Assembly: GCA_030427505.1 (NCBI GenBank)
Contig: JAUICH010000012.1
Coordinates: 1-64,000, forward strand
Length of the DNA stretch: 64,000 bases
From: Verrucomicrobiia bacterium
Lineage (GTDB): Bacteria > Verrucomicrobiota > Verrucomicrobiia > Verrucomicrobiales > DEV007
Reading direction: 5' to 3'
Shown: piece by piece, positions 52,905-62,450 of the stretch
How positions within the stretch are numbered: the first letter of the stretch is position 1
How the letters are laid out: each line of letters starts with the position of its first letter
The notes under the pieces: model-generated
Databases searched by the model: none
What the model was told of the DNA's origin: nothing
Seen by the model: the letters and a program-made list of their open reading frames with translations, nothing else
Translations under genes and position numbers: made by a program

Positions 52905-54344
52905 TCAGTGATTTTGATCCTCGCTAGGCAGGCGGTTCCAGTCGAACGGCTCTTCGGAACGAAGCTTCGTCCCAATCAGCACCACGGCCATCGACACCAC
53001 GGCGCCCACCAGAGCGCCGGAGAACCAGCCTATCTGAAAATAGGCCACCACGCCAAGCACACTGCCTGACAGCATGGCATAGAACGCCGCCTCGCGGCTG
53101 GTCCGTTTCCAGTACAGTCCCAGGATGATGGGCCAGATGGTGCTCGCCACCAGCCCTCCAGACAGGAACAGCACCAGCAGGATGTCCTGAGTACTCACCG
53201 CGCACAGCATCCACGTCACCGCGCCCAGGCCCAGCACGGAAAACAGGGCCGCCTTCCGCACCGTGGCATCATTCGCGCGGGGGTTGAACAGCCGCCGGTA
53301 GATATCCTCCGCCATCAAATCGGATGTGGCTGCCAGCAGGCTGTCCACGCTGGAAGCCAGCGAACAAAACACCACGATGAAAACCAGCACCGCGCCCGCC
53401 TGACCCAGCACATTGCCCGCCACCACCGGTCCCGCCGTGTTCGGGTCCGTCACGTTGATCCCCAGCGGTCCCGCTGACAACGCGATGAACCCGGCGGCAA
53501 TCGGGATGGGCAGCCACAAGAACCCGGCGAGAGCAAAGGCCTTCGGCGCCACGTCTTTCCGCAGCGCGTAGGCGCGGCTCCACCACACATTATTGTGAAA
53601 CACTTCTCCCAAGCCAAAGAAGAGATTGTTAAAGAGCGAAAGCAGCGCCGGCGCCAGCATGACCTTCATCAACATCGGCGAGTGTGTCTCCACATGCTGG
53701 TAGGAATCCGCCAGCCCGCCTTTATCGATCACGAGCCAGCCGACGAGCGCCACCCCTATCAGGATAATGACACTCTGCACGAAATCCGTGCCGATCACCG
53801 CGTACAGCCCGCCGAACAAGGTGTAGGCCACGCAGACAAAGAGAATCACGCTCATCCCCCATACATAGGGAATACCCGCCAAGTCATGCAGAAGAATGCC
53901 GCCCGCAATGCCCATGCTTACCAGCCAAGCCATGGAGTAAATAATCGTGATGACCAGGAAAAGAATCCACGCCTTCCGCCCGTAACGGATCCTGACAAAG
54001 TCACCACTGGTGAAGCCTTTGGGAAGGATCTGGTGAATCCGTTTCGTCACCGGCGCGAACAGAAAAAGGCCGAAACTGGCCGTGCAGTAGGCCACCATGC
54101 CCCATATCCCCGCCTTCAAGGCAAAGGCCGGCGCCAGCATTACCGTGTTGGAAGTTACCCACGTGGCCATGGCCGTGGCCGCGCCCAGCGCCATGCCCAC
54201 GTTCCGGCCCGCCAGCAGGTACCCTTCCAGGTTGCTGGCCTTGCGCCCTAACAAAATTCCGATAACGATCCACGCCGTTCCAAAGATGGCCAGGCAAATC
54301 CAGCCCGTGACGGGACTTAATACTGAGACGGTGTCGGTTTCCAT
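52905..54344 (-). CDS. Sodium:solute symporter (SSS family)
   Basis: A 479-residue carrier with about 13 spans and no leader. It opens with a periplasmic-face helix and LLGRKASNLEGYLLAGRNVG (a family beginning), the segment AYTLFGGLYAVIGTDFVQS near residue 180 and a CSLASSVDSLLAATSDL loop near 330 that corresponds to the second sodium site. It lacks the long hydrophilic tail of urea or proline types, so a substrate cannot be named. It begins 3 bases after the stop of an FN3-like membrane protein and is followed by a 39-residue membrane protein: all three are probably one transport unit. Confidence 0.9.
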   Translation of the reverse strand: METDTVSVLSPVTGWICLAIFGTAWIVIGILLGRKASNLEGYLLAGRNVGMALGAATAMATWVTSNTVMLAPAFALKAGIWGMVAYCTASFGLFLFAPVTKRIHQILPKGFTSGDFVRIRYGRKAWILFLVITIIYSMAWLVSMGIAGGILLHDLAGIPYVWGMSVILFVCVAYTLFGGLYAVIGTDFVQSVIILIGVALVGWLVIDKGGLADSYQHVETHSPMLMKVMLAPALLSLFNNLFFGLGEVFHNNVWWSRAYALRKDVAPKAFALAGFLWLPIPIAAGFIALSAGPLGINVTDPNTAGPVVAGNVLGQAGAVLVFIVVFCSLASSVDSLLAATSDLMAEDIYRRLFNPRANDATVRKAALFSVLGLGAVTWMLCAVSTQDILLVLFLSGGLVASTIWPIILGLYWKRTSREAAFYAMLSGSVLGVVAYFQIGWFSGALVGAVVSMAVVLIGTKLRSEEPFDWNRLPSEDQNH

Positions 54345-54347
54345 GGC

Positions 54348-55268
54348 TTAGCCGGCGTTTTCTTTCACTGCGTCTGGTACTTCCCGGTTTGCCCGTGCCG
54401 CGCCCAGGATTACCGCGATCACCGTGGCTACAAAGACCACCGCGCCCAGCCCCATCAACGTCCACACCTTCCACCACGCCACGTAGTTGACTTTCACCCA
54501 CAGCGGCTTCGACCATGGCGTGACAGTGCCTCCTTCAAACACGGCCCTCACCCGGATGAAATGGTCCCCTTCCTCCAGGCCGGAGAGAAACGACTCCGTA
54601 TCCAGCCCGGGCTGATAGGTAACTGGCTCGGAGAACTTCCGGTCGCGCGCCCGTTCCAGTTCAAACCGCTCCAAGGTCCGGTCTTCCGTATCAGGCTCAT
54701 AGCTCCACTCCAGAGGCACGATGCCTTCCTCGTTCAAATAGTCTTCCTTGTCCCCTTCCAGACTGGATGCCGGCTCGACGAATACTGGCGCGAAGCTCAC
54801 TTCCACGGTCAAAGTCTCCGACCACGGCCCCGGCTGGTCTTCTTTTTGCTGTCCTTCTGTCAGAATGGCCCTGACGCGAAAGTGATGTACGCCCTCCTTT
54901 AGACCCGTAACCTCGAAAGCCGTCTCCTGATCCGGCTCAAAGGTGTCCGGATTGGTGAATTTGGGATTGTCCGCCCTTTCCAGCTCGAAACGCTGCAACG
55001 TTTCTTTTTCACCCGACGCTTCAAATTTCCATTCTAATGATAAGACCCCCTCACCAATCAAGCGCGCATCTTTCCCCGGCTGGGTGAAAACAGGGCTTTT
55101 TTGCGTCACACCCGACGAAAAGGCCACGAATAGCCATGAAAGCCACACACAAAACGCGACTAATGAGACAGGCGGGGAGTACAGGGGACCGATTCCTCCG
55201 ATGGCGTGGGCCACTGGCTTTTGTTGAATCACTACTCTATCAATTATACGGCGACGTTTTTTAGGCAA
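54348..55268 (-). CDS. FN3-like repeat membrane protein next to symporter
   Basis: A 306-residue protein with an N-terminal signal-anchor (about residues 33-52) and a C-terminal span (about 272-292). In between are two related beta-rich units of about 90 residues with matching strands: RFELERADNPKF / RFELERARDRKF and HHFRVRAI / HFIRVRAV, consistent with fibronectin type III-like domains. No ATG precedes the anchor; TTG at 55268 or GTG at 55232 or 55214 are the possible starts. It ends 3 bases before the symporter start, so is likely a partner. Function unknown. Confidence 0.75.
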   Translation of the reverse strand: MPKKRRRIIDRVVIQQKPVAHAIGGIGPLYSPPVSLVAFCVWLSWLFVAFSSGVTQKSPVFTQPGKDARLIGEGVLSLEWKFEASGEKETLQRFELERADNPKFTNPDTFEPDQETAFEVTGLKEGVHHFRVRAILTEGQQKEDQPGPWSETLTVEVSFAPVFVEPASSLEGDKEDYLNEEGIVPLEWSYEPDTEDRTLERFELERARDRKFSEPVTYQPGLDTESFLSGLEEGDHFIRVRAVFEGGTVTPWSKPLWVKVNYVAWWKVWTLMGLGAVVFVATVIAVILGAARANREVPDAVKENAG

Positions 55269-55291
55269 ATCGTTTTTGTACGAACAGTTTC

Positions 55292-55332
55292 AACCCCGAT
55301 CAGTCAAGCAGGCATTGCGATTTACCGGGGTT
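55292..55332. promoter_or_regulatory. Dyad between FN3-like gene and MarR gene
   Basis: AACCCCG (55292-55298) and CGGGGTT (55326-55332) are perfect complements 27 bases apart in the 91-base divergent spacer. The position suits a site read by the MarR-type regulator that begins at 55360, but the arm spacing is wide for one dimer and a hairpin is equally possible. Confidence 0.3.
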
Positions 55333-55359
55333 AGAGTATTTTACCTCTCTTAGATTTCC

Positions 55360-55914
55360 GTGAGCTCACCCAAAAATACGGTCCCTTCCATCCCCACTGA
55401 TCGTTACGACCTGCGAATCCTGCGCGCCATGCGCCGGATCATTCGTGCGGCAGACATTTTTTCCCATCGCCTGGCCAGCCAGCATGGGGTTACCGTGCCC
55501 CAATTGATCTGCCTGACCCGCATCGTTGAGGCGGATGGCATTACGATCAAAAAGCTTTCCAATGAGGTTTTCCTGAGCCCCAGCACCGTGGTCGGCATTA
55601 TCGACCGCTTGGAGACCCGGAAACTCGTCCAACGGCAGCGCTCCGGCTCCGACCGGCGTCTGGTTCACCTTCTGCCCACGGATCTCGGGAAACAGATGGC
55701 CGCTCAGTGCCCCTCCCCGCTTCAGGACGCCCTGGCCACCGCGCTCCAATCCTTGCCCGATGACGATCAGCAGTCCGTCGCCATGGCGCTCGAGCGTCTC
55801 GTCTCCCTCATGGAGATCGATAAAGTGGACGCGGCCCCTATCCTGGAAACCCTGGACAACCTCACCGGCACCGCGGCCGATGTGGAAGACCACACCTTGG
55901 GCGGCGTACTTTAG
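55360..55914 (+). CDS. MarR-family transcriptional regulator
   Basis: A 184-residue winged-helix repressor with GTG start. Residues 17-150 hold the MarR fold: VTVPQLICLTRI, the recognition helix in LSNEVFLSPSTVVGIIDRLETRKLV and the wing RQRSGSDRRLVHL. MarR proteins bind DNA as dimers and usually respond to small molecules such as phenolics. It is divergent from the FN3-like/symporter operon and may control it. Its stop codon TAG lies within the left arm of the inverted-repeat element beginning at 55912; the C-terminal sequence may thus be cut or set by that element. Confidence 0.88.
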   Translation: MSSPKNTVPSIPTDRYDLRILRAMRRIIRAADIFSHRLASQHGVTVPQLICLTRIVEADGITIKKLSNEVFLSPSTVVGIIDRLETRKLVQRQRSGSDRRLVHLLPTDLGKQMAAQCPSPLQDALATALQSLPDDDQQSVAMALERLVSLMEIDKVDAAPILETLDNLTGTAADVEDHTLGGVL

Positions 55915-56128
55915 GCAGTGTGGACAAATTGGAGAACGGACCGGAAGTGAAGAAAAGGAAAGAGAACTCAGCGCCGCGAAGCGGCGAATACCTGGAGACG
56001 CGGCCCATTTTTCGCCTGGCTTCGTTCCCGCTCACTCTATTGGGGGTAGACCCAATGCCGTTCGCGGCGCCTTGCCAGACAAAAAATGCTCTCGCGCCGG
56101 GCCGCCCCCAATTTGTCCACATTGCCTA
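55912..56128. repeat. 217-bp inverted-repeat element
   Basis: Left arm 55912-55932 and right arm 56108-56128 are inverted copies over 21 bases with one mismatch (TAGGCAGTGTGGACAAATTGG versus TAGGCAATGTGGACAAATTGG on the opposite strand). The core includes an ATTGGG/CCCAAT stem around 56040 and GC-rich half repeats. Its end motif recurs at 101-119. No open frame. The left arm contributes the stop codon of the MarR gene. Confidence 0.65.
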
Positions 56129-56272
56129 GGCAGTGCCTCCGCCTCCGGGCCGATTTAAGAGCACCCGGTTGACCTCACCGGATTCCGGTGGCAACCATTG
56201 CGCCTCCGGCCCCCTCACATTGCTACCCGGCTTCGGGTTATTGCCCCCTTGTTGTCCTTCCTCCCCGGTTTC

Positions 56273-57232
56273 ATGACTCCCTCTGTCTTGGTCACTTTGC
56301 CGCTGCCGCCCGACCACCTCGCGCCGCTCGACGGCTTGGCGGCTCTCCTCATGCCGGACCCCACGGGTTCCTTCATGCCCCGCGCCGAAATTCTGGAGAA
56401 GATCGGCGCCTGCCAGGGCCTCATCACCTTTGGCGAAACCCGCGTGGACGGCGCCCTGCTCGCCGCCGCTCCCAATCTCCGCGTCGTGGCCAACGTGGCC
56501 ATGGGGATCGACAATTTCGATCTCCCCACCCTCACCTCTCGCGGCATCTGGGCCACCAACACGCCTGACGCTTTTGCCGAGTCCACCGCGGACTGCACCT
56601 TGGCCCTCATCCTGGCCGTCACGCGAAACGTCGTTTCGGGAGACCGCTTCGTACGCTCCGGAGACTGGGCCACGAAGTCCGTCCATCCCGCCTTCTGGGA
56701 AGGCACGCTCCTGGGCGGAAAGACCCTGGGACTGGTGGGCTACGGCCGCATTGCCAAAGCCGTGGAAAAGCGTGCCCTCGCCTTCGGCATGCGCGTCCTT
56801 TTCAATCGCTCCCACGCGGATCCTTCGCCAAACTACCGGCCTCTGGACACCCTCTTGGCGGAGTCCGACATCGTCTCCCTCCACACGCCGCTTACCGAGG
56901 CTACCCGGCATCTCCTCCACGCTGGCGCCTTCGCCCGGATGAAGCCCGGCGCGGTGCTCATCAATATGGCGCGGGGCAAAGTGGTGGACGAAGCCGCCCT
57001 CGTGGCGGCCCTGCAAAGCGGACACCTTGGCGGCGCGGGCCTGGACGTTTTTGAGGAAGAGCCCAAGGTCCACCCGGCTCTGATTGAAATGCAAAACGTG
57101 GTTCTCACCCCCCACTTCGCCGGCAGCACCCGCGAAGAACGCCGCAACGGCCGTCTCCAGGCGGCGGAAAATGTCGCCCGCGTCCTGCGCGGTGAAACGC
57201 CCGTGACCCCGGTCAATCAACCAGAGGCATAA
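56273..57232 (+). CDS. D-isomer-specific 2-hydroxyacid dehydrogenase
   Basis: A 319-residue NAD(P)-dependent oxidoreductase related to phosphoglycerate and glyoxylate reductases. The nucleotide-binding motif GLVGYGRIAKAV is near residue 150, the catalytic arginine is in INMARGKVVDE near 236, the glutamate in DVFEEEP near 265 and the histidine in LTPHFAGS near 283. It would reduce a 2-keto acid or oxidise a D-2-hydroxyacid. The ATG at 56273 is used because the open frame upstream lies in repeat DNA. It ends 5 bases before the M56 gene on the opposite strand. Confidence 0.9.
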   Translation: MTPSVLVTLPLPPDHLAPLDGLAALLMPDPTGSFMPRAEILEKIGACQGLITFGETRVDGALLAAAPNLRVVANVAMGIDNFDLPTLTSRGIWATNTPDAFAESTADCTLALILAVTRNVVSGDRFVRSGDWATKSVHPAFWEGTLLGGKTLGLVGYGRIAKAVEKRALAFGMRVLFNRSHADPSPNYRPLDTLLAESDIVSLHTPLTEATRHLLHAGAFARMKPGAVLINMARGKVVDEAALVAALQSGHLGGAGLDVFEEEPKVHPALIEMQNVVLTPHFAGSTREERRNGRLQAAENVARVLRGETPVTPVNQPEA

Positions 57233-57237
57233 CGTCC

Positions 57238-58329
57238 CTACTCTCCTGGAAAGGGATCGGCGGCCAGCCGCAACTGGATCTCCTCCTCCGTCCACGGTCC
57301 GCCCGCCAGGCTTTGCCGCACTGGCGAGACCATCGTGCAGGCAGCCAGCGCCAAAGTCACGCCACCCAGGAACAGCACGGCCACCCGCCGCCATCCCCGC
57401 CGCCGCGAACGGCCTTCCAGAATCTCCCGCACCCGGTCCTCCAGGCCACCCGTCGCCCCTAACATCGAAGGTTGTAACAAAAGACCTCGTCTCCTCCGTG
57501 AAGCCCTCGCGTGCCCCGGCCGCGCCGCCTCCGTCGCGATCGCCAGCAGGTGCCGCGCATAGTCCCCCGGCCTGCCGCCGGTGCTCTGCAAGACCCAGTC
57601 GTCCACCAGGTACTCCCGGTCCACCGTCAGCCGCCGGGACAGCCACCAGGCGAAGGGGTTAAACCAATAGCAAATGCACAACACGCGCGTAAACAGTTGC
57701 CACCACAGGTCCCGCCGCGCCAGGTGCGCCACCTCGTGGCAGATCACGTAACGCCAGCGATCCTCCGGCCAGTCCGAGGCGGACTCCGGCAGCAGGATCG
57801 CCGGGCGGAACCAGCCCATCACCACCGGACGGCTTACATCCCTGGAAAGAAACACCCTGACAGAACCCCGAAACGCGTCTCGCCCTCCGGTACCTTTTCG
57901 GCCCTCCGCCAGTGCCAGGGTTTCCCGAACTGCATTCAAAAAGCGTCCCCGCGCTACCGGCCGCGCCTTCTTTACCAGTTGGTTCGCCGCCCGGGACAGA
58001 CAGATCAGTTGCCCCATCCCCAGACCCACTCCGGCCAACCACAGCAAGGCGAGCGCCATTCCCCAACCCGGTCCGGCAATCGCTCCCGCGTTGACGGTTC
58101 CCGCGCCAGGCATGGATCCTAACAAAGGCATCACCACTTCCCACCGTGGCGCCCAGGCGGTAGCCACGGGCAGCAGCGTCAGCCCGGCCAGACCGCACAG
58201 CACCACCGCCATCCGCAGGGGTGCGGACGAAGTCCTCCGCGCGAGAGCATACAGAAGCGCCACCGCGGCGCCAAACCCCAGGCTCCGCCAGCCCACCTCC
58301 ATCCAGAAGCCCTCGCCAAGACCGCTCAT
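57238..58329 (-). CDS. M56-family (BlaR1-like) membrane metallopeptidase
   Basis: A 363-residue protein with four membrane spans and a gluzincin site HEVAH at 198-202, with the third ligand glutamate probably in the DREYLVDDW segment near 235. This is the protease half of BlaR1/MecR1. The extracellular penicillin-binding sensor domain of those proteins is missing, so the signal is not read as beta-lactam. The start overlaps the end of the BlaI-type repressor by 4 bases (ATGA), a coupling typical of such pairs. Activation should lead to repressor removal. Confidence 0.86.
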   Translation of the reverse strand: MSGLGEGFWMEVGWRSLGFGAAVALLYALARRTSSAPLRMAVVLCGLAGLTLLPVATAWAPRWEVVMPLLGSMPGAGTVNAGAIAGPGWGMALALLWLAGVGLGMGQLICLSRAANQLVKKARPVARGRFLNAVRETLALAEGRKGTGGRDAFRGSVRVFLSRDVSRPVVMGWFRPAILLPESASDWPEDRWRYVICHEVAHLARRDLWWQLFTRVLCICYWFNPFAWWLSRRLTVDREYLVDDWVLQSTGGRPGDYARHLLAIATEAARPGHARASRRRRGLLLQPSMLGATGGLEDRVREILEGRSRRRGWRRVAVLFLGGVTLALAACTMVSPVRQSLAGGPWTEEEIQLRLAADPFPGE

Positions 58330-58751
58330 GATCTGCCTTTCCGTTTCTTAGCAGGAGCGTCAGCGACATCGCCTTCTTCATGCTCCGCGATAAGCTGCCG
58401 GATGCGGTCAATCTGTTCGGAGGACAGCTTCTGGTCGTCCGGGTCCAAAAGAGAAGCCACCAGCTTCTCTGGCGAGCCCTCGAAAAATGTCTTCAGCAGA
58501 TTCTTCAGCGCCAGCCGCTTCGCCCGCGGCTGCGCCATCGTGGGCTGGTAGATGTATTTACGTGACACACGCTGGTGTTTGACAAAGCCCTTGTCCTCCA
58601 GAATCGCCAGCATGGCGCGCACCGCCGAGTAACTGGGCGGATCCGGAATCGACTCCTGCACCTCTTTCGCGGAGGCATTTCCCAGCCGGAAGAGCGCCTC
58701 CATGATCTGGCGTTCCCGGCGGGACAACTGGCTGGCTTCAAGCGCTTCCAC
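58326..58751 (-). CDS. BlaI/MecI/CopY-family repressor
   Basis: A 141-residue winged-helix repressor: SRRERQIMEALFRLGNASAKEVQESIP near residue 9, then the recognition helix in YSAVRAMLAILEDKGFVKHQRVSRKYIYQP and a dimer-forming helical tail. Together with the overlapping M56 protease it forms a two-part sensor found widely in this phylum, often without any lactamase. The targets probably include its own operon and perhaps the divergent lipoprotein. No consensus BlaI operator (TACA-TGTA) is seen in the spacer. Confidence 0.9.
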   Translation of the reverse strand: MEALEASQLSRRERQIMEALFRLGNASAKEVQESIPDPPSYSAVRAMLAILEDKGFVKHQRVSRKYIYQPTMAQPRAKRLALKNLLKTFFEGSPEKLVASLLDPDDQKLSSEQIDRIRQLIAEHEEGDVADAPAKKRKGRS

Positions 58752-58822
58752 GAAGTTAATTTTTCAGCAGTTCAGGCGTAGTGACAACTTATTTTCTCCA
58801 CATTGGGCTTGCCTTCAAGTTC

Positions 58823-58846
58823 ATTGTGCTATTTTTTTAGCATAAT
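58823..58846. promoter_or_regulatory. AT-rich dyad at start of lipoprotein gene
   Basis: ATTGTGCTA and TAGCATAAT are complementary in 8 of 9 positions around a T-rich core of six. The dyad ends on the ATG of the lipoprotein gene, where a bound repressor, or an RNA stem, would block initiation. It might be a target of the BlaI-type repressor encoded divergently, though it does not match the classical BlaI site. Confidence 0.35.
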
Positions 58847-59768
58847 GAAAACTTCACGCCTTCGCCCCTGGCTGGCTCGTGTTCTTCGAGCCTTCACCTA
58901 CCGCGCGCTCCCCCTCTCTCCTCTCGTCCTCCTCGCCTTTGCCTCCCTTTCGGGGCTTTGGCTCACCGGTTGCGCCACCAGGGGACCTTACGCCTACGAT
59001 GCCGGTTCCCATGCTTCTAAGCAAAACGCCGCTCCAGCCTCCCGGGCTGCAAAAGTAGAGAGTGGAATTGTGGCGGAATCTTCCCCCGCCTATTCCCCGG
59101 CGCCCGCGCGCAATGAGCGCCCTGGTCTTGGCACGAAATGGGGAGAAGACCGCCGCTCCCCCGTCAGCTATTCCAACTTCCATCGCGGCAATGCCAGCCG
59201 TCCCTGGGCCACCGGCAAGCTCTTCTACAACGACGCCGCCGGCGCCGCCGCCATGGCGAACCACACCGGCTTCACCTGGCGCGCCAGCGGCCCCGTGTCC
59301 GTCGGCCGCCTCGTCACCATCGGCCTGAAAGACAGCCGGGGCCGCTACCTGAAAAGTTATGAAGCCGGCGGAAACCGCTACTTCGTGGGCGATGCTGGCG
59401 ACCGCTACTCCATCTACCTCCACAACCAGAGCCCCGCCCGCCTGGAACTCGTCGTCTCCGTCGATGGTCTGGACGTCATGGACGGCAAGTCCGCCTCCTA
59501 CGGCAAGCGCGGCTACCTCGTTCCGTCCCACGGCTCCCTGGAAATTGACGGCTTCCGCCAAAGCGCCCGCGAAGTCGCCGCCTTTCGCTTCAGTTCCGTC
59601 CGCGACTCCTACGCCAACCGCAAACATGGCGATTCCCGAAACGTTGGCGTCATCGGCCTCGCTATCTTCACCGAGCATGGCAAAAATCCCTGGCACGCGC
59701 CTGACGTCGCCCGCCGCCAGAACGCCAACCCCTTCCCGGAAGCCGCCTTCGCCACCCCACCCCAGTAA
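58845..59768 (+). CDS. Lipoprotein with conserved C-terminal domain, unknown function
   Basis: A 307-residue lipoprotein: a long leader ends LTGC near residue 42. After a low-complexity linker rich in alanine and proline, a domain of about 160 residues (from FYNDAAGAAAM to IGLAIFTEHG) carries phrases such as YSIYLHNQSPARLELVVSVDGLDVMDGK and SRNVGVIGLAIF that I have seen in uncharacterised bacterial lipoproteins. No catalytic residues stand out. It is divergent from the BlaI/M56 pair and convergent with the histidine kinase gene. Confidence 0.75.
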   Translation: MKTSRLRPWLARVLRAFTYRALPLSPLVLLAFASLSGLWLTGCATRGPYAYDAGSHASKQNAAPASRAAKVESGIVAESSPAYSPAPARNERPGLGTKWGEDRRSPVSYSNFHRGNASRPWATGKLFYNDAAGAAAMANHTGFTWRASGPVSVGRLVTIGLKDSRGRYLKSYEAGGNRYFVGDAGDRYSIYLHNQSPARLELVVSVDGLDVMDGKSASYGKRGYLVPSHGSLEIDGFRQSAREVAAFRFSSVRDSYANRKHGDSRNVGVIGLAIFTEHGKNPWHAPDVARRQNANPFPEAAFATPPQ

Positions 59769-59840
59769 AGCGACGCCCGTGAGAAAGCCACCCGCTTCGC
59801 TCCCCCGCGTGGAAACTTGAGTCTCACAAGCCTGTCACCT

Positions 59841-62411
59841 TCACCTCGCCGCGTCCACCCGCGCGCTGCGGCCCATGGCCAGCTTGCCGAAGTTGTCGGA
59901 TATCGTCTCTTTCACCCGCACCACGGAAATGGGCTTGGTCATGTAGTCATCCATGCCCGCCTCCAGGCAGGACTCCCGCACGCCGGCCAGGGCATGTCCC
60001 GTCATGGCAATGATCAAAGGCTGGCGCGGCAGATGAAAATTGCTGCGAATGCGCTTGGTGGCTTCTATTCCGCCCATCACGGGCATCTGAAGATCCATGA
60101 ACACCACGTCTATTTCGCCCGAATTCACAATCTCCACCCCTTCCTGGCCATTTTGGGCGATTTGGACGGACTTGTAGCCTAGTTTCTTCAGGATCATGGC
60201 GGCAATGCGCTGGTTCGTCAGCACATCTTCCACCAACAGCACCCGGGCCGGAAAGTCCTCCGCGAAGAGCCGGTTGCTCGGGGCTTCCGTCTGAAGGATC
60301 GAGTTCAACCTCGCCTCATCCGTCAGACCGCTTCGCCGCAGAACAATCTCCGCCAAAGATGTCGCCAGCTTCAATTCGCTCAACGGCTTATACGTGAACC
60401 GGATGGGCGCCGCCTGGTTGTCCCTGAGTTCCTCGGGCTTTTCCTCTCCCACCGCCAACAGTCCGATCCAGGACAGGCCGTGCTGCTCCATCGTCCGGCA
60501 CAGCAAACCCACCATTTCCCGGTCCTGAGAACGCGGATCTATCAGCACCACGTCCGGAGCCCAGCCGGTCAATTGCGCGATGAACCCGGACTCGATTGAG
60601 GGCACAACATGCACCGCCGCGCTCCAAATCTGGCAGTAGTGAGAGATCAGGCTCCCCAGGGATTCGTTCCGGCACACCACTACGACCCGCCGGCCATTCA
60701 GAGGAGCGAGCAGTTCCGGATTCTCCGCCGGCTTCTTGGCGCCCTGCTGGGGCACTTCGCGGAAGCTCAGTTCGAAGAAAAAGTTCGATCCCCGCCCCTG
60801 CTCGCTCTCCACCATGAGGTCCCCGCCCATCAGGCGGCAGAGCTGGCGGCTGATGGCCAGTCCCAGCCCGGTTCCGCCATACTGCCGGGTCGTGGAGGCA
60901 TCCGCCTGAGTAAACGCTTCGAAGATCCGCTCCTTATTCTCCGGTGAAATCCCAATGCCGGTGTCCTGGACGGAAAATTTCACCACCGGCAGCTCGCCCC
61001 GGTCCACATTCCGGCTGCCGCTCAATACCCTTACCACGATCTCTCCCGCCTCCGTGAACTTCAGGGCGTTCCCTATCAGGTTTACCAGGATCTGTTTGAT
61101 GCGTTCGTAGTCCCCAAAGATGACGTCCGGCACGGCTTTATCGATGAAATAGATCAATTCGATATTTTTCTCCGTTGCCGTGTAAACAAACAGTTCAATC
61201 GTATCTTCAATGAGTTGCGGTAGATTGACTGGAGCATTTTCAATCTCCATCTTCGCGGATTCAATCTTGGAAAAGTCCAGCACGTCATTGATCAAATGGA
61301 CCAGCGACTCCCCGCTGCTCCGCATGATGTAGACCAGTTCCTTCTGTTCATCGGTCAGCTTGGTCTCCAGGAGCAAGTGAGTCGTGCCGATGATGCCGTT
61401 CATCGGGGTGCGGATTTCATGGCTGATGTTGGCCAGGAAATCGGACTTCGCCTGTTGGGCGTCTTCCGCCTGTTTCTTCGCCACCTGCATCTCTTGGTAG
61501 CTGACCCGCACCCGATTGTAGGTCTGCTCCAGCCCAGAGGTCATCTGGTTGAACGACCGCTCGAGTTTGACGAACTCCCCGCCTCCACTGCCCAAGTTCA
61601 GCCGCAAGTCGTAGCGCCCCTGTCCTACCTGGGCCATTTCCGTCGTGAGCTTGAGTAGCCGCTTGGCCCAGTCTCGCCCCACCCAAAAGACCACCAGAAA
61701 GGCAGGCGCCACACCACACAGGCCGGCCAGGAAGATGCCCCCACCCAGGTTCCAGAAATTGTAGGGAGCCGCGGCGGTAGTGCCCTCCATCTGTAGGAGA
61801 CCCACCACCTCGTTCTCAGCATTGCGGATCGGCGCGGCCAGCTGGATCGAGTAGTCCCGATTCCAGGAATTCAAAAAAGCGTTCCCAAAAATGGCCGTCA
61901 GGCGCTCCAGGGATAGAGGGTCGTCCGGCACCCCGCCAACGTCAAAGCCCGTGGAGTTCGGGGTCCCGTTCATCGCCATGGCCAGGTAGAGCGCCATGGG
62001 AACCAACTCCAGCCCCTCCGCATACCCAGGTCTCGCCAGGATTTCGGGCTCAGCCAGCACGACAATCCCATCCTCCGGTTCGTGAACCACCCCAAGCACG
62101 CGAATCAAGGGCGTGAAGGGTTGCAGCGCGTCGGAGGCACTCAGTTGCGCGACCTGCTGATTCAACTGGCGAACCGCCTCCTCATCGACCGGTTCGGTCC
62201 CGAGCGTTGCCGCCACCCGCGATACCACGGAGGCATCCAGAGACGCCGCTGCCGCGCTGACCGTCGACTCCAGCCGCTCCGACACGGCGGTCAACTCATG
62301 CTCCCGAAGGCGGAAATAGACGAAGTACGCACTGACACAGACGCCCATTATCAAGGCAGCCGCGGTCATGATAAGCAATCTCAGCGATATCGAGAAACTT
62401 GGGAGCGCCAT
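59841..62411 (-). CDS. Hybrid sensor histidine kinase
   Basis: An 856-residue kinase. First span at about residues 9-32, an extracytoplasmic sensor region (33-220, helical then beta-rich, no recognised fold), second span 221-245, HAMP 246-300, coiled segment, HisKA with phospho-acceptor His331 in [10 protein letters not shown], HATPase (about 440-565 with DTGIGI and [12 protein letters not shown]), a degenerate receiver-like domain (about 575-690, with VLIDPRSQ but without the usual lysine/threonine set) and a complete receiver with Asp773 in [10 protein letters not shown]. It resembles BarA/GacS-type kinases without the final Hpt. No response regulator gene is adjacent, so the partner lies elsewhere. 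Confidence 0.93.
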   Translation of the reverse strand: MALPSFSISLRLLIMTAAALIMGVCVSAYFVYFRLREHELTAVSERLESTVSAAAASLDASVVSRVAATLGTEPVDEEAVRQLNQQVAQLSASDALQPFTPLIRVLGVVHEPEDGIVVLAEPEILARPGYAEGLELVPMALYLAMAMNGTPNSTGFDVGGVPDDPLSLERLTAIFGNAFLNSWNRDYSIQLAAPIRNAENEVVGLLQMEGTTAAAPYNFWNLGGGIFLAGLCGVAPAFLVVFWVGRDWAKRLLKLTTEMAQVGQGRYDLRLNLGSGGGEFVKLERSFNQMTSGLEQTYNRVRVSYQEMQVAKKQAEDAQQAKSDFLANISHEIRTPMNGIIGTTHLLLETKLTDEQKELVYIMRSSGESLVHLINDVLDFSKIESAKMEIENAPVNLPQLIEDTIELFVYTATEKNIELIYFIDKAVPDVIFGDYERIKQILVNLIGNALKFTEAGEIVVRVLSGSRNVDRGELPVVKFSVQDTGIGISPENKERIFEAFTQADASTTRQYGGTGLGLAISRQLCRLMGGDLMVESEQGRGSNFFFELSFREVPQQGAKKPAENPELLAPLNGRRVVVVCRNESLGSLISHYCQIWSAAVHVVPSIESGFIAQLTGWAPDVVLIDPRSQDREMVGLLCRTMEQHGLSWIGLLAVGEEKPEELRDNQAAPIRFTYKPLSELKLATSLAEIVLRRSGLTDEARLNSILQTEAPSNRLFAEDFPARVLLVEDVLTNQRIAAMILKKLGYKSVQIAQNGQEGVEIVNSGEIDVVFMDLQMPVMGGIEATKRIRSNFHLPRQPLIIAMTGHALAGVRESCLEAGMDDYMTKPISVVRVKETISDNFGKLAMGRSARVDAAR

Positions 62412-62450
62412 ATTCCCGTGAACAATAGATCAGGTATGATAGACCCAAAT

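Noticed and set aside
57238-58751. Beta-lactam resistance system
   Set aside because: BlaI and M56 proteins are present, but the M56 protein lacks a penicillin-binding domain and no lactamase or PBP2a gene is nearby.
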